Notes under the pieces: generated by a model
Seen by the model: the letters and a program-made list of their open reading frames with translations, nothing else
Database searches by the model: none
What the model was told of the DNA's origin: nothing
From: Halostagnicola sp. A-GB9-2
GTDB taxonomy: Archaea; Halobacteriota; Halobacteria; Halobacteriales; Natrialbaceae
Assembly: GCF_030068615.1 (NCBI RefSeq)
Contig: NZ_JASJOC010000004.1
Span: 310,001 to 374,000 of the forward strand
Reading direction: 5' to 3'
Length of the DNA: 64,000 nucleotides
In this document: piece by piece, positions 44,228 to 55,408 of the stretch
Layout of the letters: every line of letters begins with the position of its first letter
How positions within the stretch are numbered: position 1 is the stretch's first letter
Translations under genes and position numbers: made by a program

Positions 44228-47191
44228 ATGCAAAACAGCACACCAAAAGACATTGGATCGATAAACTTCGGGCTCATGGAGCCCGAAGAGTATCGGGAGA
44301 TGAGCGCGACGAAGATCATCACCGCGGACACGTACGACGACGACGGGTTCCCCATCGACATGGGGCTGATGGACCCGCGATTGGGCGTTATCGACCCCGG
44401 TCTCGAGTGTAAGACCTGCGGTAAACACTCCGGGTCGTGTAACGGTCACTTCGGCCACATCGAACTGGCCGCGCCGGTTATCCACGTCGGCTTTACGAAA
44501 CTCATTCGACGGCTCCTTCGAGGAACCTGTCGAGAGTGTTCGAAGCTCCTGTTGACCGAAGACGAGCGGGACGAGTTCCGCGACGACATCACGGAATCTC
44601 GAAAACTGGGGCGGGACTTAAACGACGTCACCAAAGCGGCGATCCGGCAGGCTCGAAAGAAGGATCGGTGTCCACACTGCGGCGAAATTCAGTACGACAT
44701 CGATCACGAGAAGCCGACGACCTACTACGAGGTCCAGCAGGTTCTCACGAGTGAGTTCTCTCAGCGTATCGCCGGTGCCATGCAGGGCGATGAAGAGGAA
44801 GGCATCGAGCGAACGACGCCGGACGAACTCGCTGAAAAGACCGAAATCGAGATCACTCGAGTCAACGAGATTCTCTCGGGATCGTTCCGTCCGCGCGAGA
44901 GCCAGCGAAAGGCTATCGAGAAGGCACTGGACATCGACCTGACTGAGGAGGACACAAACAAGCTAATGCCGAGCGATATCCGGGATTGGTTTGAGAACAT
45001 TCCCGACGAGGATATCGAAGTGCTCGGAATCGATCCCGACCGTTCCCGTCCGGAGTGGATGATCCTCACCGTCCTTCCGGTCCCGCCCGTGACGGCACGA
45101 CCGTCGATCACGCTGGATAACGGCCAGCGTTCTGAAGACGACCTCACGCACAAGCTTGTGGACATCATCCGGATCAACCAGCGGTTCATGGAGAACCGCG
45201 AAGCCGGTGCGCCACAGCTGATTATCGAGGACCTCTGGGAACTGCTGCAGTACCACGTCACGACGTTCATGGACAACGAGATTTCCGGAACGCCGCCAGC
45301 CCGACACCGCTCGGGTCGACCGCTCAAGACCCTCAGTCAGCGACTCAAGGGTAAGGAGGGGCGTTTCCGCGGATCCCTTTCGGGGAAGCGTGTGAACTTC
45401 TCCGCCCGGACTGTCATCTCGCCGGACCCGACCCTTTCGCTTAATGAGGTTGGTGTCCCCGACCGGGTCGCATCGGAGATGACCCAGACGATGCTCGTCA
45501 CAGAGCGAAACGTTGAGGATGCGCGACGATACGTCGCGAACGGACCGAACTCACACCCCGGTGCGAACTACGTTCGCCGACCCGACGGCCGTCGGCTGAA
45601 GGTCACCGAGAAGAACTGCGAGGCACTCGCAGGAATGACCGAAGATTCCGACGCGGAAGGGATCCAAACGATCGGTCCCGGCTGGGAGGTCAACCGACAC
45701 CTCATTGACGGCGACATCGTGATCTTCAACCGCCAGCCATCCTTGCACCGGATGTCGATTATGGCCCACGAGGTCGTGGTCATGCCGTACAAGACGTTCC
45801 GTCTCAACACTGTCGTCTGTCCGCCGTACAACGCTGACTTCGACGGTGACGAGATGAACATGCACGCGTTACAAAACGAGGAGGCACGCGCCGAAGCGCG
45901 CGTCCTCATGCGCGTGCAAGAACAGATCCTGAGCCCCCGCTTCGGTGAGAACATCATCGGCGCGATTCAGGACCACATCTCCGGGACGTACCTGCTGACA
46001 CACGACAATCCGCGGTTCAACGAGACACAGGCACTCGACTTGCTTCGTGCGACGCGGATCGACGAGCTGCCGGAGCCGAGCGGTATCGATGACGAAGACG
46101 AACCGTTCTGGACTGGCCACGATGTCTTTTCCGAACTCCTGCCGGACGATCTCAACCTCCACTTTACCGGCACCGTCGGCGAGGACGTGACCATCGAGGA
46201 CGGACAGCTCCTCGAGGGCACCATCGCCGAGGACGAGGTTGGCGAGTTCGGTGGAGAGATCGTCGACACAATCACAAAGGAGTACGGGAACACCCGCGCT
46301 CGAGTCTTCATCAACGAAGTCTCGACGCTGGCGATGCGTGCGATCATGCACTTCGGGTTCTCGATCGGGATCGACGACGAGACGATCCCCGGAGAGGCTC
46401 AGGATCGCATCGACGAGACGATCCTCGATGCGAACGACCGCGTCGAGGAACTCATCGACGCCTACGATGCGGGCGAACTCGAGAGCCTGCCCGGCCGAAC
46501 GATCGACGAAACCCTCGAGATGAAGATCATGCAGACGCTCTCGCGGGCACGTGACAACGCGGGTAACATTGCGGAGGAGCACTTCACGGAGGATAACCCG
46601 GCCGTAGTCATGGCCGAATCCGGAGCGCGTGGCTCGATGCTCAACCTGACCCAGATGGCCGGCTGTGTCGGCCAGCAGGCAGTTCGGGGAGAGCGTATCA
46701 ACCGCGGCTACGAGGACCGGACCCTCTCGCACTACGAACCGAACGACCTCTCGGCTGAGGCACACGGGTTCGTCGAGAATTCCTACACGAGTGGACTCAC
46801 ACCGCGCGAGTTCTTCTTCCACGCGATGGGTGGCCGCGAAGGGCTGGTCGACACGGCAGTCCGGACGTCGAAGTCCGGCTACCTCCAGCGCCGGCTGATC
46901 AACGCGCTCTCGGAACTCGAGACCCAGTACGACGGGACCGTTCGAGATACGAGCGACACGATCGTTCAGTTCGAGTTCGGCGAGGACGGCACCTCGCCAG
47001 TCAAGGTCGGCTCCGACGAGGAACACGCCGTCGACGTCGACGGAATCGCCGACCGCATCGTCGAGGCCGAGTTCGAGGACGACGCCGAGAAGGCGGCGTT
47101 CATCGGTCCGAAACAGGAGACGACGAACCTCTCCGAGCACGCGGACAGTCGTCGATTGCCCGACGGCGCGGAGGTGAGCTCCGATGACTGA
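44228..47191 (+). CDS. rpoA1: RNA polymerase subunit A'
   Basis: Clamp and catalytic subunit, 987 residues. Zinc sites [17 protein letters not shown] (about residue 59) and [10 protein letters not shown]; the magnesium-binding [10 protein letters not shown] near 537; [20 protein letters not shown] before it; bridge-helix region [20 protein letters not shown] near the end. Overlaps rpoA'' by 8 bases. No intein. Confidence 0.98.
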   Translation: MQNSTPKDIGSINFGLMEPEEYREMSATKIITADTYDDDGFPIDMGLMDPRLGVIDPGLECKTCGKHSGSCNGHFGHIELAAPVIHVGFTKLIRRLLRGTCRECSKLLLTEDERDEFRDDITESRKLGRDLNDVTKAAIRQARKKDRCPHCGEIQYDIDHEKPTTYYEVQQVLTSEFSQRIAGAMQGDEEEGIERTTPDELAEKTEIEITRVNEILSGSFRPRESQRKAIEKALDIDLTEEDTNKLMPSDIRDWFENIPDEDIEVLGIDPDRSRPEWMILTVLPVPPVTARPSITLDNGQRSEDDLTHKLVDIIRINQRFMENREAGAPQLIIEDLWELLQYHVTTFMDNEISGTPPARHRSGRPLKTLSQRLKGKEGRFRGSLSGKRVNFSARTVISPDPTLSLNEVGVPDRVASEMTQTMLVTERNVEDARRYVANGPNSHPGANYVRRPDGRRLKVTEKNCEALAGMTEDSDAEGIQTIGPGWEVNRHLIDGDIVIFNRQPSLHRMSIMAHEVVVMPYKTFRLNTVVCPPYNADFDGDEMNMHALQNEEARAEARVLMRVQEQILSPRFGENIIGAIQDHISGTYLLTHDNPRFNETQALDLLRATRIDELPEPSGIDDEDEPFWTGHDVFSELLPDDLNLHFTGTVGEDVTIEDGQLLEGTIAEDEVGEFGGEIVDTITKEYGNTRARVFINEVSTLAMRAIMHFGFSIGIDDETIPGEAQDRIDETILDANDRVEELIDAYDAGELESLPGRTIDETLEMKIMQTLSRARDNAGNIAEEHFTEDNPAVVMAESGARGSMLNLTQMAGCVGQQAVRGERINRGYEDRTLSHYEPNDLSAEAHGFVENSYTSGLTPREFFFHAMGGREGLVDTAVRTSKSGYLQRRLINALSELETQYDGTVRDTSDTIVQFEFGEDGTSPVKVGSDEEHAVDVDGIADRIVEAEFEDDAEKAAFIGPKQETTNLSEHADSRRLPDGAEVSSDD

Positions 47192-48377
47192 GATTGCCTA
47201 CGACGTCAGCGAGGACACGATCGTTCTCGTCGAAGATTCGGATCTGCCGCGACGACTCAAAGACAACGTCTACGAGACGATCGAAGCTCGAGACGCGCTC
47301 ACGAACGAGCAGATCAACGAAATCGTCACCGCCGTCGAGAACAAGTACGTCGATACGCGAGTCGATCCGCTCGACCCCGTCGGCACCGTCTCCGCGCAGT
47401 CGATCGGCGAACCCGGGACGCAGCTGACGATGAACACGTTCCACTACGCCGGCGTCGCGGAGATCGACGTGACCCAGGGGCTTCCACGCCTCATCGAGCT
47501 TGTCGACGCACGGAAGACGCCGGATACACCGATGATGACGGTGTTCCTCGAGGACGAGTACGCGACCGAACGCGAGAAAGCCCACGAGGTCGTCTGGAAG
47601 ATCGAGGCGACGCAGATCCTCGCACTCGGTGACGTGTCGACGAACGTCGCCGACATGCGCGTTCAGATCTCGCTGAACCAGGACACGCTCGAGGAGCGAA
47701 TGATCTCCGCCGAAGCGGTCGCGGGGATCATCGAAGACAACCTCGGCGTGAAGACAGTCCAGCAAGGGCCAACGATCGAATTCGGTCCCGAAGAGCCGTC
47801 CTACCGCGATCTCCTTCAGCTCGTTGAAGAGCTTCGGGATATCACGTTCAAGGGTATCGAAGAGGTCTCTCGGGTCGTTATCCGGCGCGAAGAGTTGGAC
47901 GACGGCAACGAGGAGTTCGTCCTCTACACCGAGGGGTCGGCCTTCGGCGACGCGCTCGCGATCGAGGGCGTCGACGCCTCGCGAACGAAGTGTAACAACA
48001 TCCACGAGATCCACCGCAATCTCGGGATCGAAGCCGCTCGAGAGACGATCATCGAGGAGACGAACAACACGCTGGCCGAGCAGGGGCTCGACGACGTGAA
48101 CGTTCGGCACCTGATGCTTGTCGCCGACATGATGAGCAACGAAGGAACGATCGAGTCGATCGGTCGCCACGGCATCTCCGGATCGAAAGATTCCGTCCTC
48201 GCACGGGCGGCGTTCGAGGTCACGGTCAATCACCTCCTGAACGCGGCGATCCACGGCGAGATCGACGAACTCGACGGCGTTACGGAGAACGTCATCGTCG
48301 GCAAACCGATCAAGCTCGGAACCGGTGACGTCGACCTGCGGATGGGATCGACCGGGCCGAGTAGTCAAGCCGACTGA
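47184..48377 (+). CDS. rpoA2: RNA polymerase subunit A''
   Basis: C-terminal part of the beta-prime-like subunit, 397 residues: [22 protein letters not shown] (trigger loop), [21 protein letters not shown], and the jaw and cleft region to [10 protein letters not shown]. Starts inside the end of rpoA'; its TGA shares a base with the next ATG. Confidence 0.98.
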   Translation: MTEIAYDVSEDTIVLVEDSDLPRRLKDNVYETIEARDALTNEQINEIVTAVENKYVDTRVDPLDPVGTVSAQSIGEPGTQLTMNTFHYAGVAEIDVTQGLPRLIELVDARKTPDTPMMTVFLEDEYATEREKAHEVVWKIEATQILALGDVSTNVADMRVQISLNQDTLEERMISAEAVAGIIEDNLGVKTVQQGPTIEFGPEEPSYRDLLQLVEELRDITFKGIEEVSRVVIRREELDDGNEEFVLYTEGSAFGDALAIEGVDASRTKCNNIHEIHRNLGIEAARETIIEETNNTLAEQGLDDVNVRHLMLVADMMSNEGTIESIGRHGISGSKDSVLARAAFEVTVNHLLNAAIHGEIDELDGVTENVIVGKPIKLGTGDVDLRMGSTGPSSQAD

Positions 48378-48796
48378 TGGGCGTCACCCTCGAGGACGAG
48401 GCACGTCAGTACCTCGCGGCCTTCGAAGACGCGACCGAGACGACGGGCCAGGACTGTCTCGTCGACGACGACCAGTTGTTAATCGTGGTCGAAAGCGGCG
48501 AGATGGGCGAGGCGATCGGGCCCGGCGGACAGAACGTGATGCAGTTCGAGGACCGCGTCGACAAGTCGGTTCGGCTCGTCGAAGACGCGGATGACCCCGA
48601 GACGTTCGTCGCGAACACGCTCGCGCCGGCTGCGGTGTACAACGTAACGGTCAGCGAGAACGACGACCTCGTGGCTTACGTCGAGGTCGCGGACGAAGAC
48701 CGCGGCGTCGCGATCGGTTCGAACGGCGAGACGATCGAGCGGGCACGCACGTTGTGCGACCGGCACTTCGGATTCGACGACGTGCAGTTGATCTGA
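48377..48796 (+). CDS. nusA: NusA-like transcription factor
   Basis: A 139-residue archaeal NusA homologue made of two KH domains only; GEMGEAIGPGGQNVMQFE is the first GxxG RNA-binding loop and VAIGSNGETIERARTL the second. Lacks the N-terminal polymerase-binding and S1 domains of bacterial NusA. ATGA-coupled to rpoA''. Probably acts in transcription elongation or termination. Confidence 0.94.
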   Translation: MGVTLEDEARQYLAAFEDATETTGQDCLVDDDQLLIVVESGEMGEAIGPGGQNVMQFEDRVDKSVRLVEDADDPETFVANTLAPAAVYNVTVSENDDLVAYVEVADEDRGVAIGSNGETIERARTLCDRHFGFDDVQLI

Positions 48797-49044
48797 CGCG
48801 GTCGCGAGTTTCCTTTTGCGAGAAACGAGTTGACTCGAGGGACGTCTTTCGCGATGGGGGGTTCGAGATGCGTTCCGAAACGGGAAAGACGAGTTGTCGG
48901 CGACCATTCCGACACCTCCTGCCCGCCGAGGGGCGCTACGCCGCGTTCTGCCCGTAACTCGAGTCGTTATGAAACGCGCTCAGATTCCTCGAGGGGGGTA
49001 CCTCGAGCGTTCTCGGGACGTAACGCCGACTCCAAACAGGGATG

Positions 49045-49050
49045 CTTAAG
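49045..49050 (+). promoter_or_regulatory. possible TATA box of rpsL
   Basis: CTTAAG 27 bases before the rpsL ATG, suggesting a second promoter inside the rpo-ribosomal cluster. Confidence 0.45.
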
Positions 49051-49074
49051 TGCCTCCGTCGGATACCGACGTGC

Positions 49075-49503
49075 ATGGCAAACGGCAAATACGCCGCGCG
49101 CAAGCTCAAGAAGGACCGCCAGAATCAGCGGTGGTCCGACTCTGACTACGCGCGCCGTGCACGTGGACTTCGAGAGAAGTCCGACCCGCTCGAGGGTGCC
49201 CCGCAGGCTCGCGGGATTGTCCTCGAGAAGGTTGGTATCGAGGCAAAACAGCCGAACTCGGCGATTCGAAAGTGCGTCCGAGTGCAGCTGATCAAGAACG
49301 GAAAGCAGGTCACCGCGTTCTGTCCCGGTGACGGTGCAATTTCGTTCATCGACGAGCACGACGAAGTGACCATCGCCGGTATCGGTGGAGCGAAGGGTCG
49401 TGCGATGGGTGACCTTTCCGGTGTTAACTACAAGGTTGACAAGGTCAACGGTGTCGCACTCAAAGAACTCGTTCGCGGAAACGCGGAAAAACCGGTGCGA
49501 TAA
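49075..49503 (+). CDS. rpsL: ribosomal protein S12
   Basis: A 142-residue small-subunit decoding-centre protein. [20 protein letters not shown] is the archaeal start; then [15 protein letters not shown] and [15 protein letters not shown]. The ATG at 49075 is preferred over the ORF start 11 codons earlier. Followed after 2 bases by rpsG. Confidence 0.98.
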   Translation: MANGKYAARKLKKDRQNQRWSDSDYARRARGLREKSDPLEGAPQARGIVLEKVGIEAKQPNSAIRKCVRVQLIKNGKQVTAFCPGDGAISFIDEHDEVTIAGIGGAKGRAMGDLSGVNYKVDKVNGVALKELVRGNAEKPVR

Positions 49504-49505
49504 TC

Positions 49506-50114
49506 ATGGCGGCAGAAGACCAACCAGACCCAGATGCACCCGCCGGCGATGCTGATGTTTCAGCGCAGCTGTTCGGCAAGTGGGACATCGGCGAGATCGA
49601 GTACGGCGACCCGTCGACGGAGCGATACATCAACGCGACGCCCGTTGCTCACACCGCGGGCCGACACGCGAGCAAGCAGTTCCAGAAGTCCCAGATCTCG
49701 ATCGTCGAGCGCTTCATCAACCGGCTGATGCAGACCGAAGAGAACACGGGCAAGAAACAGCAGACGCTGAACCTCGTCCGTGAGGCCTTCGACATCATCC
49801 ACGAACGCACGGAGGAAAACCCCGTGCAGGTGCTCGTCTCGGCCGTCGAAAACGCCGCACCTCGAGAGGAGACCGTCCGCCTGAAATACGGTGGCATCTC
49901 CGTTCCGAAGGCGGTCGACGTCGCCCCACAGCGACGTGTCGACCAGTCGTTGAAGTTCATCGCCGACGGCGTCCAGAGCAACTCCTTCAAGACGCCGACG
50001 CCCGCTGAAGAGGCGATCGCGAGCCAGCTGATCGGTGCCGCGGACTACGACGTCCAGACGTACGCGATCAGTCAGAAAGAAGAAAAAGAGCGCGTTGCGG
50101 CCGCCGCACGCTAA
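49506..50114 (+). CDS. rpsG: ribosomal protein S7
   Basis: A 202-residue 16S-head protein. A 20-residue acidic N-terminal extension precedes LFGKWDIGEIEYGDPS; ERFINRLMQTEENTGKKQQT and APREETVRLKYGGISVPKAVD are conserved. Last gene of this block; the next gene is on the other strand. Confidence 0.98.
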   Translation: MAAEDQPDPDAPAGDADVSAQLFGKWDIGEIEYGDPSTERYINATPVAHTAGRHASKQFQKSQISIVERFINRLMQTEENTGKKQQTLNLVREAFDIIHERTEENPVQVLVSAVENAAPREETVRLKYGGISVPKAVDVAPQRRVDQSLKFIADGVQSNSFKTPTPAEEAIASQLIGAADYDVQTYAISQKEEKERVAAAAR

Positions 50115-50391
50115 CGCGTTTTTCACTTTTGTTTTCAGCCCCTCGGGAGCGATAGCTCTCGTTTTCACGGTAGGCGGTTTTGAGTGGTTTCGGATCTCTA
50201 CTACGGCGATTTGTCGCCACAGCACTCGAGAGCACAACCATCTTCGTGACGGCCCTCGAGCAATCGACGGGAGATGTCGTCAGAGATCACGCGGTGATGG
50301 TTCAGAAACCAACTCGCACACGCTTGTCCGGGCCGTAGCTCTCATCCGGGACGGAGTCGTTCGTTCTCTCGAGCACGCGGTCGCCTCGGCT

Positions 50392-51147
50392 TCAGTCCGC
50401 CGCTACGGTGTCGTCGCTGACGTAGGATCGCGTCGCGTCCACGAGCACTTGCTTGTAGGAACTCGAGTCCGGTTCCTCGGTCAACTCTCGAAACCGTTCT
50501 CTGAATCCCTCGAAATCGATGCCGGGGGCGTCCATCGCGGCCGCGTGGGCGAGGTCGTACAGTCGGTGGTCGTCCTCGAGGAGGTCGTGACGTTCGGCCA
50601 GCGCCAGCGCAAACGCGGCGTTGACTGCGGTGATTTCGGGGTCGGCGCTCGGCGAGATTCGCTCGAGGCCGGGTCTCGAAGGCGGGTTCGGCCGATCCGC
50701 GACCGCCGCCGCGAGCGAGGACTCGAGGAAGGCAAGTAGTTTCTCGCCGGGGCCCACCGAGAGGGTGATGTCGTCGGCGTAGATGTCTTTCATGTGATTG
50801 GCGATCTGGTAGCAGTGGGCGAGTTTTCGGCGCTCGACGCGCTTGCCCGCGAGCGAGAGGTAGAGTACTTCGTCGATGGACTGGGTGTGAGAGGGGTGGG
50901 CCTCCTCGTGGCGGGCCATATGGGCGAACTCGTGGAGGGCGAGTTCGCTGGCCATCGCGCTCGAGGCGACCTGTCTCGAGATGTTCAGCACGTGGTAGTC
51001 ATCGTAGTGGGCGGCCCAGGTCCGTTCGTCGGGGTCGTCTCTGAGACGAACGGTAACGGGGAGTGAGAGGTCGTGTTCGGTTTCGAAGCGGTCACGGGCG
51101 CTGAGAAAGGGGGCGGCGGGGCCCGATCCGTGCACGCGGATATCCAT
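50392..51147 (-). CDS. HExxH protein, possible metalloprotease
   Basis: A 251-residue haloarchaeal protein with [13 protein letters not shown] near residue 72, an HExxH pattern that could bind zinc, and no signal peptide. It is annotated in halophiles only as an unknown-function family (I believe DUF5781). The C-terminal half is acidic and helical. The ATG at 51147 is used; the frame runs to 51294 but that extension is not conserved-looking. It lies antisense between rpsG and the EF-2 gene. Confidence 0.75.
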   Translation of the reverse strand: MDIRVHGSGPAAPFLSARDRFETEHDLSLPVTVRLRDDPDERTWAAHYDDYHVLNISRQVASSAMASELALHEFAHMARHEEAHPSHTQSIDEVLYLSLAGKRVERRKLAHCYQIANHMKDIYADDITLSVGPGEKLLAFLESSLAAAVADRPNPPSRPGLERISPSADPEITAVNAAFALALAERHDLLEDDHRLYDLAHAAAMDAPGIDFEGFRERFRELTEEPDSSSYKQVLVDATRSYVSDDTVAAD

Positions 51148-51397
51148 GGTTATCAGTAGCAAGGGCTGGTCATGTATGTCTTTTTCGCCCGTTCGTCGGC
51201 GTCGAGCACTGTTGCTCGAGTCGGTGGGGGTTTTGATTGCGATGAGATCCGCTGAAGGTTCCGTTCTGCCGGTTCGATCTTGCGTGGTATTCACTCACGG
51301 AAACGGGAGATTCACGTCATCCAGCGGGTTATTGTCTCGATTTCCGACGCCAGCGAAACACTACCCTTTTGACCCCACTGCCGGTAAAGGTGGATAT

Positions 51398-53584
51398 ATG
51401 GGCCGACGCAAGAAGATCGTACAGGAGTGTGAACGGTTGATGGACGAACCGGAGAACATCCGGAACATCGCTATCGCCGCTCACGTTGATCACGGTAAAA
51501 CGACGCTTTCGGACAATCTGCTGGCCGGTGCCGGCATGATCTCCGACGACACTGCCGGTGAACAGCTCGCGATGGACACGGAAGAAGACGAGCAGGAACG
51601 TGGGATCACCATCGACGCGGCGAACGTTTCGATGACCCACGAGTACGAGGACACGAACCACCTCATCAACCTCATCGACACGCCGGGCCACGTCGACTTC
51701 GGTGGCGACGTAACCCGTGCGATGCGTGCCGTTGACGGTGCGCTCGTCGTCGTCGACGCCGTCGAGGGTGCCATGCCACAGACCGAAACGGTCCTCCGGC
51801 AGGCGCTTCGCGAAGGCGTCAAACCGACCCTGTTCATCAACAAGGTCGACCGCCTGATTTCCGAACTGCAGGAGGGTCCCGAGGAGATGCAACAGCGTCT
51901 CGTCTCGGTCATCAACGACGTCAACGAACTGATCCGGGGAATGACCCAGGATATGGACGACATCGAGGACTGGACGGTCTCCGTCGAAGACGGTACCGTC
52001 GGCTTCGGTTCCGCACTCTACAAGTGGGGCGTCTCGATGCCGTCGATGCAACGGACCGGCATGGACTTCGCCGAGATCATGGAACTCGAGCGCTCGGACA
52101 GTCGCCAGGAGCTCCACGAGAAGACGCCGCTGTCGGACGTCGTGCTCGACATGGTCTGTGAGCACTTCCCGAACCCAGTCAACGCACAGCCGCGTCGTAT
52201 TCCGCGGGTCTGGCGTGGCGACGCCGAATCCGAACTCGCAGAGCAGATGCGCCTCGTCGACGAATCTGGCGAAGTCGTTCTGATGGTCACCGATATCTCG
52301 ATGGACCCACACGCCGGCGAGATCGCCAGCGGTCGTGTCTTCTCGGGAACACTCGAGAAGGGCCAGGAACTCTACGTTTCCGGGACCGCGGGCAAGAACC
52401 GCGTTCAGTCCGTCGGTATCTACATGGGTGGCGAACGCGAGGAAGTGGACAACGTTCCGGCAGGGAACATCGCCGCCGTCACCGGTCTTCGGGATGCGAT
52501 CGCCGGTTCGACCGTCTCGAGCGTCGAGATGACGCCGTTCGAATCGATCGAGCACATCTCCGAGCCGGTCATCACCAAGAGCGTCGAAGCACAGACCATG
52601 GACGACCTGCCGAAGCTGATCGAAACGCTCCGACAGGTCTCCAAGGAGGATCCAACGATCCAGATTACGATCAACGAGGATACGGGCGAACACCTGATCT
52701 CCGGTCAGGGTGAGCTCCACCTCGAGGTTATCACCCAGCGTATCGAGAAGAACCAGGGGATTCCGGTCAACACCGGTGAACCGATCGTTGTCTACCGCGA
52801 AGCGATCCAGCAGGCCAGTGATCAGGTCGAGGGGATCTCGCCGAACCGCCACAATCGTTTCTACATCTCCGTCGAGCCGCTCTCGGAGGAACTTGTCGAC
52901 ACGATTAAGATGGGCGAGGCGTCCATGGACATGCCCGAGCAGGAACGCCGCGAAGCCCTGCAGGAATCCGGCATGGACAAAGATGACTCCCAGGACGTCG
53001 AGCACATTCACGGCTCGAACATCCTGCTGGACCAGACGAAAGGTATCCAGCACTTGAACGAGACGATGGAGCTGTTCATCGAGGGACTCGAGGACGCCCT
53101 CGACAACGGTCCGCTCGCGAACGAGCCGGTCCAGGGAACGCTCATCCGACTTCACGACGCACGGCTCCACGAGGACACCATCCACCGTGGCCCTGCACAG
53201 GTTATCCCGGCAACGCGAAACGCCGTCCACAAGTCGCTGATCGACGGCCAGATCAAGATGCTCGAGCCGATGCAGGACTGCCGTATCGACGTGCCGAACG
53301 ACCACATGGGTGCCGCCTCCGGCGAGATCCAGGGTCGTCGTGGCCGCGTCGACGACATGTACCAGGAAGGAGACCTCATGGTCGTCGAGGGTATCGCGCC
53401 CGTCGACGAGATGATCGGATTCGCGAGCGACATTCGCTCCGCGACCGAGGGTCGCGCCTCCTGGAACACGGAGAACGCAGGCTTCGAGGTCATGTCCGAC
53501 TCGCTCCAGCGTGAGAAGGTTATGGAGATCCGAGAGCGCAAGGGTATGAAACTCGAGCTGCCGCCGGCTATCGAGTATATCTAA
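51398..53584 (+). CDS. fusA: translation elongation factor 2
   Basis: Archaeal/eukaryotic-type EF-2 GTPase, 728 residues. G1 AHVDHGKTT (residues 28-36), G3 [11 protein letters not shown]4 NKVDR; domain IV carries the diphthamide histidine in [16 protein letters not shown]. It drives ribosome translocation. The ATG at 51398 ([13 protein letters not shown]) matches the family; the open frame to 51146 is not coding. The TTTTGA about 30 bases upstream may be its TATA box. Confidence 0.98.
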   Translation: MGRRKKIVQECERLMDEPENIRNIAIAAHVDHGKTTLSDNLLAGAGMISDDTAGEQLAMDTEEDEQERGITIDAANVSMTHEYEDTNHLINLIDTPGHVDFGGDVTRAMRAVDGALVVVDAVEGAMPQTETVLRQALREGVKPTLFINKVDRLISELQEGPEEMQQRLVSVINDVNELIRGMTQDMDDIEDWTVSVEDGTVGFGSALYKWGVSMPSMQRTGMDFAEIMELERSDSRQELHEKTPLSDVVLDMVCEHFPNPVNAQPRRIPRVWRGDAESELAEQMRLVDESGEVVLMVTDISMDPHAGEIASGRVFSGTLEKGQELYVSGTAGKNRVQSVGIYMGGEREEVDNVPAGNIAAVTGLRDAIAGSTVSSVEMTPFESIEHISEPVITKSVEAQTMDDLPKLIETLRQVSKEDPTIQITINEDTGEHLISGQGELHLEVITQRIEKNQGIPVNTGEPIVVYREAIQQASDQVEGISPNRHNRFYISVEPLSEELVDTIKMGEASMDMPEQERREALQESGMDKDDSQDVEHIHGSNILLDQTKGIQHLNETMELFIEGLEDALDNGPLANEPVQGTLIRLHDARLHEDTIHRGPAQVIPATRNAVHKSLIDGQIKMLEPMQDCRIDVPNDHMGAASGEIQGRRGRVDDMYQEGDLMVVEGIAPVDEMIGFASDIRSATEGRASWNTENAGFEVMSDSLQREKVMEIRERKGMKLELPPAIEYI

Positions 53585-53835
53585 GGCCGTTCTGCGGATC
53601 GCGTTTTGCGGATATCGCCTTTTCGATTGTCCCTTCGGTTGAGAGCCGCTTCTTCGTTCCGTATACGATTATTGAATCGGCTGCAGTTGCTGGTCTTAGT
53701 TATTCTTATCAGCGAAACGTAAATTCTGAGCACCAAGTTGTGCCGGTAGTTGTCGTTTCGTTGAAACAGTTAACGTGGCGGTCTACAGGCTGAACAGGCC
53801 GAGTGTCTCGAGTAAGCAACTGGCCGTGCGTCTCG

Positions 53836-55215
53836 TTATTCGCGCTCGCCCGCTCCGAGCGCACTCTCACCGACTTTCTCGTGGCCCTCGATAACTTCCT
53901 GACCGCCCATGTACGGCCGAAGCGCCTCGGGAATCGTCACGGTTCCGTCGTCGTTCTGATGATACTCGAGGACCGCCACCATCACTCGAGGAAGCGCGAG
54001 CCCGGAGGCGTTCAGCGTGTGCAGGTACTCGGCTGATTCGTGTCGCTCGGGTCGGTATCGAAGCCCGGCGCGACGAGCCTGGAACTCCTTGAAGTTCGAC
54101 GCCGAGGAGACCTCGAGCCACCGGCCGCCTTCCTCGGGGCCGTCTTCCATGTCGTCGCCAGGCGACCAGACTTCGATGTCGTAGGTCTTGGCCGAGGCGA
54201 AGGTCAGGTCGCCGGTACAGAGCTCGAGGATTCGGTAGGGAAGCTCGAGTTTGCGCAGGACTTCTTCTGCTTCCCCGAGCAACGACTCGAGGCGCTCTTC
54301 GCTGTCCTCGGGGTCGACGAAGTTGACCAGTTCGACTTTGTTGAACTGGTGGACGCGGACGATGCCCCGCGTCTCGGTCCCGTGCTCGCCGGCTTCGCGT
54401 CGGAAGTTCGGCGAGTAGGCTTGATGCTTGAGCGGGAGGTCATCGGAAAGCAGGATCTCGTCGGCGTACATGTTGGTGACCGAGACCTCCGCGGTCGGAC
54501 AGAGCCAGAGGTCGTCGTCGTCGTACGCTTCCTCGTTATCCCCGCTGAGGCGGTAGGCGTCGTCGGCGAACTTCGGAAGCTGGCCGGTTCCGCGCATCGA
54601 CTGGCTATTGACCGGGACCGGCGGGAAGATATCGACGTAGTCCTGCTCACGGTGGACGTCGAGCATAAACTGGATCAGCGCGTGCTCGAGGCGGGCACCG
54701 TCGCCTTTCAGGAAGTAGAAGCCGGAGCCGGTCGTCTTCGCGCCGCGAGCCTCGTCGATGATATCGAGTTCCTCGCCCAAATCGTAGTGGGGGACGACCT
54801 CCTCGGGCAGGTCGTGCTCGCCGTCAAAGCCCCAGCGGCGGTGTTCGACGTTGTCGGCCTCGTCCTCGCCGACGGGGACGCTCTCGTCGGGGACCTGTGG
54901 GATTTCGAGCATCTGCGCTTCGAGTTCGTCCTCGAGTTCCGAAGCCTCGGATTCGACGTCCTCGATGTCGGCTTTGAGCGACTGCGATCGCTCGATGGCT
55001 TCCTCGGCCTCGTCGTCTTTGCCCTCCTGTTTCAGTTCGCCGATCTGAGAGCTAATCTCGTTGCGCTCGTGACGAAGCTCGTCGCCGCGTGCTTTCAGTT
55101 CGCGCCAGCGTTCGTCGAGGTCGAGGATCTCGTCGAAATCGACGTCGGTCCCTCGATTCTCGAGAGCGTCGCGTACCGCGTCAGGGTTCTCGCGTAGATA
55201 AGTCCGATCGAGCAT
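53836..55215 (-). CDS. serS: seryl-tRNA synthetase
   Basis: Class II synthetase of 459 residues. The N-terminal coiled-coil arm (residues ~25-105) binds the tRNA variable arm; then TTGSGFYFLKGDGARLEHAL, LPLKHQAYSPNFRREAGEHG (motif 2), and the C-terminal SASNFKEFQARRAGLRYR with LNASGLALPRVMVAVLE (motif 3). The ATG at 55215 begins MLDRTYLREN; the longer frame to 55497 is a shadow of the divergent gene. Confidence 0.97.
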   Translation of the reverse strand: MLDRTYLRENPDAVRDALENRGTDVDFDEILDLDERWRELKARGDELRHERNEISSQIGELKQEGKDDEAEEAIERSQSLKADIEDVESEASELEDELEAQMLEIPQVPDESVPVGEDEADNVEHRRWGFDGEHDLPEEVVPHYDLGEELDIIDEARGAKTTGSGFYFLKGDGARLEHALIQFMLDVHREQDYVDIFPPVPVNSQSMRGTGQLPKFADDAYRLSGDNEEAYDDDDLWLCPTAEVSVTNMYADEILLSDDLPLKHQAYSPNFRREAGEHGTETRGIVRVHQFNKVELVNFVDPEDSEERLESLLGEAEEVLRKLELPYRILELCTGDLTFASAKTYDIEVWSPGDDMEDGPEEGGRWLEVSSASNFKEFQARRAGLRYRPERHESAEYLHTLNASGLALPRVMVAVLEYHQNDDGTVTIPEALRPYMGGQEVIEGHEKVGESALGAGERE

Positions 55216-55408
55216 TGAACGGTGATTCTTTGTCACTCGGCAAAACCGTGTCGGAAGACGACGTTTTCCGTGAATCAAATCGCAACGAGACCGCCCGATC
55301 CGGAACGAGTGGTCGTAATCCGTCTCGGGATGACTCATATCGGCACTGTCTGCTTCGAAGCCGCAGTTCGCGGGAAACGCTTTTTTGCCGGGGGCGCAGT
55401 TCTCCGCT

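Noticed and set aside
45869-47140. 423-codon frame antisense to rpoA', with a similar one at 47100-48368
   Set aside because: Shadow of the RNA polymerase genes.
44228-47191. Intein in rpoA' or radA
   Set aside because: Both proteins have normal length and uninterrupted catalytic motifs.
51329-53305. 658-codon frame antisense to EF-2
   Set aside because: GC-rich halophile genes leave long open antisense frames; EF-2 is certain on the plus strand and the antisense product is His/Val/Arg-rich with no motif.
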